Made by a program: the position numbers and the translations under genes | The notes under the pieces: model-generated | Told to the model about the DNA's origin: nothing | Databases searched by the model: none | What the model saw: the letters and a program-made list of their open reading frames with translations, nothing else | Assembly (NCBI RefSeq): GCF_014842265.1 | Contig: NZ_JACYVI010000002.1 | Coordinates: 248,001 to 312,000 of the forward strand | Direction: 5' to 3' | Length of the DNA: 64,000 bases | From: Pseudomonas sp. CFBP 13711 | GTDB lineage: Bacteria > Pseudomonadota > Gammaproteobacteria > Pseudomonadales > Pseudomonadaceae | Part shown: piece by piece, positions 11,143 through 22,735 of the stretch | Layout: each line of letters begins with the position of its first letter | Numbering within the stretch: position 1 is the stretch's first letter

Positions 11143-12627
11143 TTGACTACATCAAAAGCGGCAACCGGTATCGTGGGCCTGGATGACATCCTTACGGGTG
11201 GTCTTTCGCGCAGCCACGTGTTTCTCCTCGAAGGAGAGCCCGGCACCGGCAAAACCACCGTCGCGCTGCAGTTTCTGCTGGCTGGCTCGGCGGCGGGCGA
11301 ACGTGGTCTGTATATCACGCTGTCTGAAACCGAACGCGAATTGCGCGACGGCGCACGCTCCCACGGCTGGGATCTGGACGAGAACATCTCGGTGTTCGAA
11401 CTGACGCCCCCTGAAAATTTGCTGGACGCTGCCCATCAGCAGAGTCTGCTGTATTCCTCGGACCTTGAACTGGGCGAGGCCACCAAACAGATTTTCGAAA
11501 TTGTCGAGCAGGTCAAACCTTCGCGGGTGATCATCGACAGTCTTTCGGAAATCCGCCTGCTGGCGCAGAGTTCCTTGCGTTATCGCCGGCAGATCCTGGC
11601 GATCAAGCATTACTTCGCGCGCTACGACACCACGGTGGTACTGCTTGACGACCTCACCACCGAATCCCTGGACAAAACCGTGCACAGCGTTGCCCACGGC
11701 GTCATCCGTCTCGAAGGCCTGACGCCGACCTATGGCGCCGAGCGTCGACGCCTGCGGGTGGTGAAATACCGCGGCCAGAAGTACCGCGGCGGCTACCACG
11801 ACTTCAACATCATGGACGACGGGATCCAGGTGTTTCCGCGTCTGGTGGCGGCCGAGCACCGCACCGGGTATGTCAGCCGCCAGATGAGCAGCGGCATCAA
11901 GGAAATTGACGCCCTGCTCGGCGGCGGGCTGGACAGCGGTTCGAGCACGGTGATTCTGGGGCCAGCCGGGACCGGTAAATCGCTGATTTCGCTGATGTTC
12001 GCCGCTGCAGCGGTGGAGCGTGGCGAGAAGGCCGCGCTGTTTATCTTCGATGAAGAGCTCGGCCTGCTGTACACGCGCATGAGCAAACTCGGCATTGACC
12101 TCCGTGCACTTGAAGCGACCGGCAATCTGCTCATCGAGCAGGTCGATGCGGCAGAATTGTCCCCGGGTGAATTCGCTCACCGCGTTCGCCGCTGTGTCGA
12201 CGACCTGGGCATCCAGACCGTGGTGATCGACAGCCTCAACGGCTATCAGGCGGCGATGCCTGAAGAAAACGCGCTGGTCCTGCACGTGCACGAATTGTTG
12301 CTCTACCTCAACCGTCATGGCGCCTCGACGTTCATGACCGTCGCCCAGCACGGTCTGGTCGGCGACATGCAGACGCCGGTGGACATCACCTACCTCGCGG
12401 ATTCGGTAATTCTGCTGCGGTACTTCGAAGCAATGGGTCAGGTCCGTCGGGCCATTTCCGTCATCAAAAAACGCACAGGCACCCATGAGTCAACCATTCG
12501 TGAATACCGCATCAGTGGGTCCGGCATGACCATCGGCGAACCGCTGGAAGCCTTTCAGGGCGTATTGCGTGGCATCCCTCAGTACAACGGCGATAACAAT
12601 CCGCTACTACCGGACACCGACGCGTGA
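11143..12627 (+). CDS. KaiC-like double-domain ATPase
   Basis: 494 aa from a TTG start at 11143, with GAGGGCGA as ribosome site. It has two RecA-like KaiC domains: CI with Walker A GEPGTGKTT (31-39) and Walker B VIIDSLSE (129-136); CII with GPAGTGKS (273-280) and VVIDSLNG (360-367). CII keeps the two adjacent glutamates in FDEE (302-305), while CI keeps only one (SE, 61-62). The positions matching the cyanobacterial S431/T432 phosphosites are Thr416-Tyr417 in VDITYLADS. There is no kaiA or kaiB nearby. It overlaps a hybrid histidine kinase by 4 bp (GTGA), so a role as an ATP-dependent timer or regulator of that kinase is likely; a clock function is not shown. Confidence 0.9.
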   Translation: MTTSKAATGIVGLDDILTGGLSRSHVFLLEGEPGTGKTTVALQFLLAGSAAGERGLYITLSETERELRDGARSHGWDLDENISVFELTPPENLLDAAHQQSLLYSSDLELGEATKQIFEIVEQVKPSRVIIDSLSEIRLLAQSSLRYRRQILAIKHYFARYDTTVVLLDDLTTESLDKTVHSVAHGVIRLEGLTPTYGAERRRLRVVKYRGQKYRGGYHDFNIMDDGIQVFPRLVAAEHRTGYVSRQMSSGIKEIDALLGGGLDSGSSTVILGPAGTGKSLISLMFAAAAVERGEKAALFIFDEELGLLYTRMSKLGIDLRALEATGNLLIEQVDAAELSPGEFAHRVRRCVDDLGIQTVVIDSLNGYQAAMPEENALVLHVHELLLYLNRHGASTFMTVAQHGLVGDMQTPVDITYLADSVILLRYFEAMGQVRRAISVIKKRTGTHESTIREYRISGSGMTIGEPLEAFQGVLRGIPQYNGDNNPLLPDTDA

Positions 12628-14654
12628 GCACTCCGGGACAGTTATCGGAGCGGGCGATTATCCTCGCCCCCCTCGGACGCGACAGTCAGCTCGCGCTGAC
12701 CATGCTGCAGGAAGCCGGCTACCCGGCGATCATCACCCACGATCTGCCGCAGCTGTGCAGTGAACTGATGTCCGGCGCGGGACTTGCGATCATCGCTGAT
12801 GAAGCGTTGCGCAGCGCGGACATCAACCCGCTGCTCAGCCTGCTGGCCAACCAACCGGCCTGGTCTGACTTTCCCATCGTGTTGCTGACTCATCACGGCG
12901 GCCCGAAACAGAACCCCTCGGCGCACCTGGGCAAGATGCTCGGCAACGTCACGTTTCTGGAGCGGCCGTTTCACCCTGCCACGCTCATCAGTCTGGTGAG
13001 CACCGCCGTGCGCGGGCGTCGACGACAATACGAAGCACGGACTCGACTGGAAGAACTGCTGGAAAGCGAGCAGCGCCTGCAACATGCGCTGAAAGCCGGA
13101 CGGCTGGGGTCGTGGCAGCTGGACACCGAGTTCCTCGATCTGGATTGCTCGGACATCACCAAGGCGCACTTCGGCCGGGATGAGCGCGATCCGCTCTCCT
13201 ATCACGAGTGGCTGAGCTCGGTGCACCCCGAAGACCAGCCGCGCATGCAATCCGTGTTGCAGCACACGCTGGACAGCGGCGCCGATTTCATCATCGAGTT
13301 TCGCAATGTCTGGCCGGACGGCTCGGTGCACTGGATCGATATCCGGGCTCGGGCGATCCGTGCGCGCAATGGCCGCGTCAGCCTGCTGTCCGGCGTGACC
13401 TCCGACATCACCGAGCGCAAGCTGGCCGAACAGCAGCTGCGACAGCTCAACGAAACCCTGGAGCAGCAGGTCGAGGAACGCACCTCCCAGCTGCGCCACA
13501 ACGAAGAAGTCCTGCGCCAGTCGCAGAAGATGGAAGCGGTGGGCCAGCTCACCGGCGGTATCGCCCACGACTTCAACAACATGCTGACCGGCATCATCGG
13601 CAGCCTCGAACTGCTGAGGCGTCGTCTGGCGCGGGGTCGCACCGACGATCTCGATGGCCTGATCGACCTGGGCGTGACCTCGGCCAATCGCGCCGCCGCC
13701 CTGACCCATCGTTTGCTGGCGTTCTCGCGCCGTCAGTCGCTGGACCCCAAGCCGGTCTTGATGAACGATCTGGTCAATTCCATGGGCGAACTGCTGAACC
13801 GCAGCGTCAACGAGAGCATCCGCCTTGACATGTGCCTGGACCCGGAACTGTGGACCGCCGAGGCTGACCCGAATCAGCTTGAAAGCGCCCTGCTCAACCT
13901 GGTGCTCAACGCCCGCGACGCCATGCCCGATGGCGGCATGCTGATGATCGAGACCTTCAACCGCCGCCTCGACCGCGACTTCACCAACGCCTACGAAAAC
14001 CTGCTGCCCGGCGACTACGTGGTGCTCAGCGTGCGCGACACGGGCTGCGGCATGCCGGAGAACGTCATCAGCCGGGCATTCGATCCCTTTTTCACCACCA
14101 AGCCGATCGGCCAGGGCACCGGCCTGGGGTTGTCGATGATCTACGGCTTCAGCAAGCAGTCCCACGGACACGTAGCGATCGAGAGCCAGGTTGGCCACGG
14201 CACCACGGTTCAGCTGTTCCTGCCGCGTTATCACGGGGTGTCGCAGCAAGATGCTCCCGCCCTCCCCAACGACACGGCGCAGGCCCGTGAGGGCGAAACC
14301 ATCCTGCTGGTCGAAGATGATCCAGCGGTGCGCGCGCTGGTCAGTCAGGTGTTGAGCGAGTTGGGTTATGCGTACGTCGAGGCTGGTGATGCGGTCGGGG
14401 CGATTCCTATTCTGGAATCCGGCCAGCGTATTGATCTGATGATCAGCGATGTTGGCCTGCCGGGCATGAATGGCCGGCAGCTGGCCGACATTGGCCGCCA
14501 GCTGCGCGCGGACCTGAAAGTGCTGTTCATCACCGGCTACGCGGAAAACGCCAGCGCCCGCTCGGGGTCCCTTGAAGAAGGGATGCAGATGATCACCAAG
14601 CCGTTTGCCTTTGACCAACTGACGGCCAAGGTGCGGGAGATGATCGAGGGCTGA
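12624..14654 (+). CDS. PAS hybrid histidine kinase coupled to KaiC-like protein
   Basis: 676 aa, starting at the GTG that overlaps the kaiC-like stop codon. Domains in order: an N-terminal receiver-like region (about 8-130) ending TFLERPFHP and lacking a clear receiver acid pocket; a coiled segment; a PAS fold (about 150-265, ending VTSDITERK); HisKA with phospho-acceptor His315 in [11 protein letters not shown]; an HATPase domain with [10 protein letters not shown] and [10 protein letters not shown]; and a C-terminal receiver (about 550-676) with SDVGLPGMNG and FITGYA. No membrane segment is present, so it is cytosolic. The tight coupling suggests direct interaction with the KaiC-like ATPase. 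Confidence 0.93.
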   Translation: MSTPGQLSERAIILAPLGRDSQLALTMLQEAGYPAIITHDLPQLCSELMSGAGLAIIADEALRSADINPLLSLLANQPAWSDFPIVLLTHHGGPKQNPSAHLGKMLGNVTFLERPFHPATLISLVSTAVRGRRRQYEARTRLEELLESEQRLQHALKAGRLGSWQLDTEFLDLDCSDITKAHFGRDERDPLSYHEWLSSVHPEDQPRMQSVLQHTLDSGADFIIEFRNVWPDGSVHWIDIRARAIRARNGRVSLLSGVTSDITERKLAEQQLRQLNETLEQQVEERTSQLRHNEEVLRQSQKMEAVGQLTGGIAHDFNNMLTGIIGSLELLRRRLARGRTDDLDGLIDLGVTSANRAAALTHRLLAFSRRQSLDPKPVLMNDLVNSMGELLNRSVNESIRLDMCLDPELWTAEADPNQLESALLNLVLNARDAMPDGGMLMIETFNRRLDRDFTNAYENLLPGDYVVLSVRDTGCGMPENVISRAFDPFFTTKPIGQGTGLGLSMIYGFSKQSHGHVAIESQVGHGTTVQLFLPRYHGVSQQDAPALPNDTAQAREGETILLVEDDPAVRALVSQVLSELGYAYVEAGDAVGAIPILESGQRIDLMISDVGLPGMNGRQLADIGRQLRADLKVLFITGYAENASARSGSLEEGMQMITKPFAFDQLTAKVREMIEG

Positions 14655-14674
14655 CGCGAGACCGGTGCAGACAC

Positions 14675-14701
14675 AAAAGCCGGCGATTGCCGGCTTTGTT
14701 G
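14675..14701 (+). terminator. intrinsic terminator of the kaiC-kinase operon
   Basis: AAAGCCGGC at 14676-14684 and GCCGGCTTT at 14689-14697 form a 9-bp stem with a GATT loop, followed by GTTGTTT. It lies between the convergent kinase and receiver genes. Confidence 0.75.
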
Positions 14702-14724
14702 TTTGTATCCGAAGGGCGGCGGAA

Positions 14725-15102
14725 TCAGTTGAGCAGGGTCTGGATCTGCGAATGCAGGGTTTCCATGGTGAACGGCTTGGCCAGGATCGGGGCCTTTTTG
14801 GTGATCGGGCTGCCGCAATCGACGATCTCTGCCGGGTAGCCGCTGATGAAGATCACCTTGAGTTCCGGTCGCAGCTTGACGGCGGGCTCGGCAATCATCA
14901 CACCAGACACCCCGCCGGGGAGGCGGTAATCGGTGATCATCAAATCGAGGTGGGGTTTGGTGGCAAGAATTTCGAATGCCTGCTCCCCGTTCTCCGCCTG
15001 CAACACCCGATAGCCTTCGCCCGACAGGTAGTCGGACAGCAGCATCAGAATGAGCGGCTCGTCTTCGACGATGAGTACGACATTTTCTGCATCAGAGCTC
15101 AT
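14725..15102 (-). CDS. single-domain response regulator
   Basis: 125 aa starting MSSDAENVVLIVEDEPLIL; longer in-frame starts run into a repeat, so the ATG at 15102 is chosen. It is a bare receiver: acidic pocket VEDE (about 12-15), phospho-acceptor Asp in LMITDYRLPGG, a VIFISGYPAEI beta4 strand, and the KKAPILAKPF lysine motif. There is no output domain, so it must act by protein contact or as a phosphate shuttle. It converges on the KaiC-associated hybrid kinase, an obvious candidate phosphodonor. Confidence 0.9.
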   Translation of the reverse strand: MSSDAENVVLIVEDEPLILMLLSDYLSGEGYRVLQAENGEQAFEILATKPHLDLMITDYRLPGGVSGVMIAEPAVKLRPELKVIFISGYPAEIVDCGSPITKKAPILAKPFTMETLHSQIQTLLN

Positions 15103-15195
15103 TTGAACGCCTTTGATCTTATAGATAGCTGCCATTACGACCATGGCCCGCGCTGGAGGTTGCGCAGAGTGATCAGTTATTTGATTGATCACCAG

Positions 15196-15468
15196 ATGGG
15201 TCGGCCTAACGGCCTCCCGTTTCGCCTTCGGCGAGTTACTTGGAAAAGCCCCAAGTAACCAAGGGCTTGTGCTCCTGGTTGGGCTCCTCCTCCGTCGGAG
15301 TACCCTCACTCCGACGACGCTCCGTGGGCCCGCGCCGAACGGACATCCATGTCCTAGCGGCGCTCTCGCGGCATCCATGCCGCTCGGCCCACTCCGCGTC
15401 GTCTGCGTTCAGCCTGCACCCAAGTCGCGATTGTCGTCGTCTGGGATATTTGTGTATGAAGATCTAAA
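15196..15468 (+). repeat. structured intergenic repeat, copy A
   Basis: About 270 bases in plus orientation. Recognisable helices in order: GGCC-TAAC-GGCC, the TCGCC-TTC-GGCGA hairpin, GTTACTTGG pairing with CCAAGTAAC, AAGCC with GGCTT, CTCC-GTC-GGAG, GCGCCG...CGGCGC enclosing GGAC-ATCCAT-GTCC, and GCGGC-ATCCAT-GCCGC. The tail reads TTTGTGTATGAAGATC. Apparent open frames through it are side effects of its composition. It faces copy B across an inverted REP pair. Confidence 0.88.
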
Positions 15469-15485
15469 GCACAGCGACAGTAACA

Positions 15486-15512
15486 GCATTCGCGAGCAAG
15501 CTCACTCCCACA
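15486..15512. repeat. single REP of the GCGAGCAAGCTC type
   Basis: CGCGAGCAAGCTCACTCCCAC, a second REP family, different from the GGCTTTAGCC type. It matches the elements at 35845-35939. Confidence 0.75.
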
Positions 15513-15556
15513 TGAAGGCGGTGCCATCAGCAAAATGTTGGCGCCTGGGCTGGCCT

Positions 15557-15625
15557 CTTCCCGGCTAAAGCCGGTCCCACTAACAGCAGCGCTTGTGTTT
15601 AGTGGGACCGGCTTTAGCCGGGAAG
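15557..15625. repeat. inverted REP pair (REPIN)
   Basis: TTCCCGGCTAAAGCCGGTCC at 15559-15581 and its inverse GTGGGACCGGCTTTAGCCGG at 15602-15625, separated by about 20 bases. It lies between repeat copies A and B and abuts the 3' end of B within about 15 bases. Confidence 0.88.
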
Positions 15626-15639
15626 CCGTTGCCGTTGAT

Positions 15640-15925
15640 TTTGATATTCATACGCAGGAAGCCCAGACGACACCAATCGCGACTTGGGTGCAGGCTGAAC
15701 GCAGGTTTCGCGGAGTGGGCCGAGCCGCATGGATGCGGCGAGAGCGCCGTCAGGACATGGATGTCCGTTCGGCGCGGGCCCACGGAGCGGGACCGGAGTG
15801 AAGGTACTTCGACGAAGGAGGAGCCCAACCAGGAGCACAAGCCCTTGGTTACTTGGGGCTTTATCAAGTAACTCGCCGAAGGCGAAACAGTCTGCCCCCA
15901 GGCAGACGCTTGTGATCTTGATCTT
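15640..15925 (-). repeat. structured intergenic repeat, copy B
   Basis: Same element as copy A in the opposite orientation. Read on the minus strand it starts GTCTGCC-TGGG-GGCAGAC and has CTTC-GTC-GAAG where A has CTCC-GTC-GGAG, and GCCGC-ATCCAT-GCGGC where A has GCGGC-ATCCAT-GCCGC; both are compensated changes. One base of the GTTACTTGG arm is altered to GTTACTTGA. Confidence 0.88.
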
Positions 15926-15936
15926 AGAGATCTTGA

Positions 15937-17118
15937 TCAGAGCGGCAGCGATACCCGAAACATCGACCCCGACCCTTCGTCGCTCTCGACACTGATCCGC
16001 CCGCCATGAGCGCTGACAATCTGATCGGAAATGAACAACCCAAGACCAAGCCCCGCCACCGCATGACTGGCCGCGACCCGCTCGAACTGCTGAAAAATAC
16101 GCTTCTGGTTTTCCGCGCTGATCCCGATCCCGTGATCGCGCACCTCCACCCGTGCCTCGCCGGCCTCGCTGTACACGCGCAACTCGATCGGCTTATGCGC
16201 GCCGTAGCGCAACGCGTTGGTCAACAAATTCGCCACCACCTGCTCGATGCGAAACTCATCCCACACCCCAATCACCGGCGTGTCAGCGTGAAGCGTCACC
16301 ACACTGCCGGCGGCGGCGATCTGCGCGGAATAACTTTCCACCAGATTGACCACCAACTCCGACAAATCAAAGGGACTGGTACGAATCGACAACTTGCCCG
16401 TACGAATCCGCGACACATCGAGCATGTCTTCGATCAGCCGTATCAGACTCTGGATCTGCCGCTCATCGCGATCCACCATGGCCCGGAGCTTTTCCATGGT
16501 GAACGCCGACGCGTTGTCCTTGGCCAGGTGCAACTTGCGCAGCTGGGTTTCGAGAATCAGGCCGTTGAGCGGCGTGCGCACCTCGTGGGAGACGATCGAC
16601 ATAAAGTCATCGCGCATGCGGATCGCACGCTCCAGCTCGCTCTGCGTCGATTTCAGCTCGCGCATCAGGGCTTCCTGCTCCGCGCGGCTGCGCTCAAGCT
16701 CTTCGAGCTGCTGCTTCAGGGCCTTGCGCTGGCGATACAAATCGACGAAGACGTTGACCTTGCTCTTCACCGCATGAATGTCGAGGGGCTTGTGCAGGAA
16801 ATCCACGGCACCGCTTTCATAGCCCTTGAACGCGTAATTCAGCTCGCGCCCGGCGGCACTGACGAACACGATGGGAATGTTCTTGGTCTTCTCGGTGCTG
16901 CGCATCAGCTCGGCGAGTTCGAAGCCGTTCATCCCCGGCATCTGCACGTCGAGAATCGCCATCGCAAACTCGTGCTCGAGCAACAACGACAACGCCTCGT
17001 CTGCGGACAACGCCTTGAACACCTGACGGTCCTCGCGCTTGATCAGCGCTTCGAGGGCGAGCAGGTTCTCAGGCAGATCATCCACGATCAGCAGTTTGGC
17101 TTTGATTTCACTCAGCAT
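15937..17118 (-). CDS. response regulator-histidine kinase (REC-HisKA-HATPase)
   Basis: 393 aa. An N-terminal receiver (about 8-125; phospho-acceptor Asp57 in AILDVQMPG, lysine in FLHKPLD) is joined by a coiled coil (about 128-168) to HisKA with His178 in FMSIVSHEVRTPLN and an HATPase domain ending in AGLGLGLFISDQI. It is soluble. A kinase with an N-terminal receiver is usually controlled by another kinase, here plausibly the CHASE3 hybrid kinase encoded in the same operon. The start overlaps the cheB stop by 7 bases, so the two are translationally coupled. Confidence 0.92.
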   Translation of the reverse strand: MLSEIKAKLLIVDDLPENLLALEALIKREDRQVFKALSADEALSLLLEHEFAMAILDVQMPGMNGFELAELMRSTEKTKNIPIVFVSAAGRELNYAFKGYESGAVDFLHKPLDIHAVKSKVNVFVDLYRQRKALKQQLEELERSRAEQEALMRELKSTQSELERAIRMRDDFMSIVSHEVRTPLNGLILETQLRKLHLAKDNASAFTMEKLRAMVDRDERQIQSLIRLIEDMLDVSRIRTGKLSIRTSPFDLSELVVNLVESYSAQIAAAGSVVTLHADTPVIGVWDEFRIEQVVANLLTNALRYGAHKPIELRVYSEAGEARVEVRDHGIGISAENQKRIFQQFERVAASHAVAGLGLGLFISDQIVSAHGGRISVESDEGSGSMFRVSLPL

Positions 17119-17729
17119 GCAATTCGTTCCAGCTCGACAAGCAAGGACCCAATGTCGGGCAAAGGCAATAGAAAATCCGGCGTATGAAGGGCAAGCGCCG
17201 CTTCGGGCATGGCCCGCGCGAGCGCCTGGGCCGGGTCCTGGACCACGGTCAGACCACCGTACTCCTTGATTCGTGCCGTGCCGCGCGCGCCATCGCTGTT
17301 TGCACCGGTCAGCAACACGCCTGCCAGCCGTTCACCATAGGCGTCTGCAGCCGATTCGAACAGGATGTCGATGCTCGGGCGCGAATGATGCACCCGTTCC
17401 TCCTGACTCAAGGACAGACTGAAATCTTTCTCGATCGACAGGTGATAACTCGGCCCGGCGAAATACAGCGTGCCGGGCTTGATGGTTTCTTTATCGTCCG
17501 CTTCCTTGACCGGGATCGCCAGGTTCACGGCAAAAACCTCGGCCAACTGACTGCGACGCTGGTCCGGCACGTGGAGCACCGCGAGGATCGGCAAGCGAAA
17601 GCCTCTGGGCAGCGTATGGAAAATCTTCAGCAGCGCTTCGACACCACCGGCGGATGCGCCGACCACAATCGCGTCCACCGCCGGCAGCGCGGGCTGCTCC
17701 GGGGTGTTGCCGGGAAACGACGTTCTCAT
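17112..17729 (-). CDS. CheB methylesterase domain protein without receiver
   Basis: 205 aa, a catalytic CheB domain alone. The triad can be read: Ser in VVGASAGGVEAL (about 26-37), His in AVLHVPDQ (about 56-63), and Asp in LLTGANSDGARG (about 150-161). The ATG at 17729 overlaps the cheR stop by 4 bases (ATGA). Chemotaxis CheB normally has an N-terminal receiver that switches on the esterase; here it is missing, and no chemoreceptor gene is nearby. The enzyme more likely serves the kinases of this cluster than flagellar chemotaxis. Confidence 0.9.
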   Translation of the reverse strand: MRTSFPGNTPEQPALPAVDAIVVGASAGGVEALLKIFHTLPRGFRLPILAVLHVPDQRRSQLAEVFAVNLAIPVKEADDKETIKPGTLYFAGPSYHLSIEKDFSLSLSQEERVHHSRPSIDILFESAADAYGERLAGVLLTGANSDGARGTARIKEYGGLTVVQDPAQALARAMPEAALALHTPDFLLPLPDIGSLLVELERIAC

Positions 17730-18544
17730 GATTTGCGGTAGATCCGCTCGTGTTTGACCAGAGGGTCGAACTGGTTTTTGTACCCGGAAAAGTCGAGGGT
17801 TTCCTTGCTGCCCAGCACGAGGAAGCCGCGGTGGCACAGGGACTCATGGAACAGCCCGAACGCGCGGTCCTGCAGCTTCTTGTTGAAATAGATCAGCACG
17901 TTTCGGCAGGAAATCAACTGGGTCTCGGAGAACACGCTGTCGGTTGCCAGGCTGTGGTCGGCAAAGGTCACGTTCTCACGCAGGGTCTTGTCGAAGATCG
18001 CGTAATCGTAGGCCGCAGTGTAGTACTCGGAAAACAGCCGCTTGCCGCCAGCCTTCAGGTAGTTCTCGTTGTAGCCGCGCATGTTTTCCATGGAGAAGAT
18101 GCCCTGCTTGGCCTTCTCCAGGGAATGGGGATTGATGTCAGTGGCGTAGATGATCGTGCGTTCAAGCAGCCCTTCCTCGCGCAGGAGGATCGCCATCGAG
18201 TAGACCTCCTCCCCGGTGCTGCACCCGGCAATCCAGATTTTCACCGACGGGTAGGTCTTCAGCAACGGCACGACTTCTTCGCGGATGGCCAGAAAGTGCG
18301 TCGGGTCGCGGAACATCTCGCTGACCGGAATCGTCAGGAACTGCAGCAGCTGCATGAACGCCGAAGGGTCATGCAGCACGCGCTCCTGCAACGCGGAAAT
18401 GGTCTTCAGTTCAAACTGACGCAACGCGTGGGTGACCCGTCGTTTCACCGACGCCCCCGAGTAATCGCGGAAATCGTAGCTGTACTTCAAGTAGATCGCT
18501 TCAATCAGCAAGCGCAACTCGATATCGGCGTCTCGTTCAGGCAT
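17726..18544 (-). CDS. CheR-type methyltransferase
   Basis: 272 aa from the ATG at 18544; a GTG nine bases upstream (18553) is an alternative and neither has a clear ribosome site. N-terminal helical domain with DYSGASVKRRVTHALRQF, then the SAM-binding fold with IWIAGCSTGEEVYSMA (about 100-115) and SCRNVLIYFNKKLQ (about 215-228). CheR enzymes put methyl groups on glutamates of receptor-like coiled coils. With no receptor present, the long coiled coil of the adjacent hybrid kinase is a candidate substrate. No C-terminal tetratricopeptide or pentapeptide extension is seen. Confidence 0.9.
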   Translation of the reverse strand: MPERDADIELRLLIEAIYLKYSYDFRDYSGASVKRRVTHALRQFELKTISALQERVLHDPSAFMQLLQFLTIPVSEMFRDPTHFLAIREEVVPLLKTYPSVKIWIAGCSTGEEVYSMAILLREEGLLERTIIYATDINPHSLEKAKQGIFSMENMRGYNENYLKAGGKRLFSEYYTAAYDYAIFDKTLRENVTFADHSLATDSVFSETQLISCRNVLIYFNKKLQDRAFGLFHESLCHRGFLVLGSKETLDFSGYKNQFDPLVKHERIYRKS

Positions 18545-18592
18545 CGGCAACACTCATGGTCGGGCAACGGGCGGTCAATTGATCCGATCCAT

Positions 18593-22102
<3,510 letters not shown>

Positions 22103-22372
22103 CGCAAGGGCTCAGGCGGATTCGTCTAAACGACGGAGTTTGCCGCAAATCGCGGCAAAAACTCCAGCATCTGACGTAGAAGGTTGAATTTTCTGACAAT
22201 AGACGGAGAACAATTGGGCTCGCACTGTACATTTGAGTGCAATCCAAAAGCCACTACACTCAATTGAATCATGTTGTTGCGTCGCGGAACTTGTCACAAT
22301 TGCGCCCGCAGCGAAACGCTGTATACCCCCTATGCCGTGCGATGCGCTCCCTGCCTAATTAAGGAACTTTTC

Positions 22373-22735
22373 ATGTCCGATTCACCCCGCACGATTCTGG
22401 TGGTCGAAGATGACAACATCGTCAGGATGTTGATTGTCGACGTCCTCGAGGAGCTTGAGTACACCGTGCTGGAAGCAGCCGACGCCGCCGAGGCCCTTGC
22501 GTTTCTGAACAACGCTGACCAGACCATCGATCTGATGATGACCGACCTGGGCCTGCCCGACATGAACGGTAAAGACCTCGCAAATCGGGCACGTGAGATT
22601 CGCCCCGACATCCCGGTGCTGTTCGCCAGTGGCTACGCGGATTCTGTTGATGTGCCGGAGGGCATGCACAATATCGGCAAGCCGTTTTCCATCGACCAGC
22701 TGCGTGACAAGGTGAAGGGCATCCTTGGCAACTGA
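22373..22735 (+). CDS. single-domain response regulator overlapping a glycosyltransferase
   Basis: 120 aa starting MSDSPRTILVVEDDNIVRM behind AAGGAACTTTTC. It is a stand-alone receiver with acidic pocket VEDD (about 10-13), phospho-acceptor Asp in LMMTDLGLPDMNG, an LFASGYAD beta4 strand and NIGKPF lysine motif. It is close in sequence to the receivers at the C-termini of the two PAS hybrid kinases in this window. It is transcribed divergently from the CHASE3 hybrid kinase, a candidate partner, and its last 11 bases overlap the start of the glycosyltransferase gene. Confidence 0.92.
   Translation: MSDSPRTILVVEDDNIVRMLIVDVLEELEYTVLEAADAAEALAFLNNADQTIDLMMTDLGLPDMNGKDLANRAREIRPDIPVLFASGYADSVDVPEGMHNIGKPFSIDQLRDKVKGILGN

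Noticed and set aside
11143..12627. A complete circadian kaiABC system
   Set aside because: Only the KaiC-like ATPase is present; no kaiA or kaiB homologue is encoded within the window.
12642..14618. 658-codon open frame antisense to the KaiC-coupled kinase
   Set aside because: The plus-strand kinase has complete domains with catalytic residues; the antisense frame is a composition shadow. The same holds for the long frames at 17750-19507, 31364-32845, 57114-58706 and 61935-63392.
15185..15871. Several 70-130 codon open frames across the repeat copies (also at 35494-36272 and 50085-50653)
   Set aside because: They occur in many frames and both strands, change frame between copies, and the copies differ by paired base changes that alter amino acids. 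The conserved property is the helices, not a protein.
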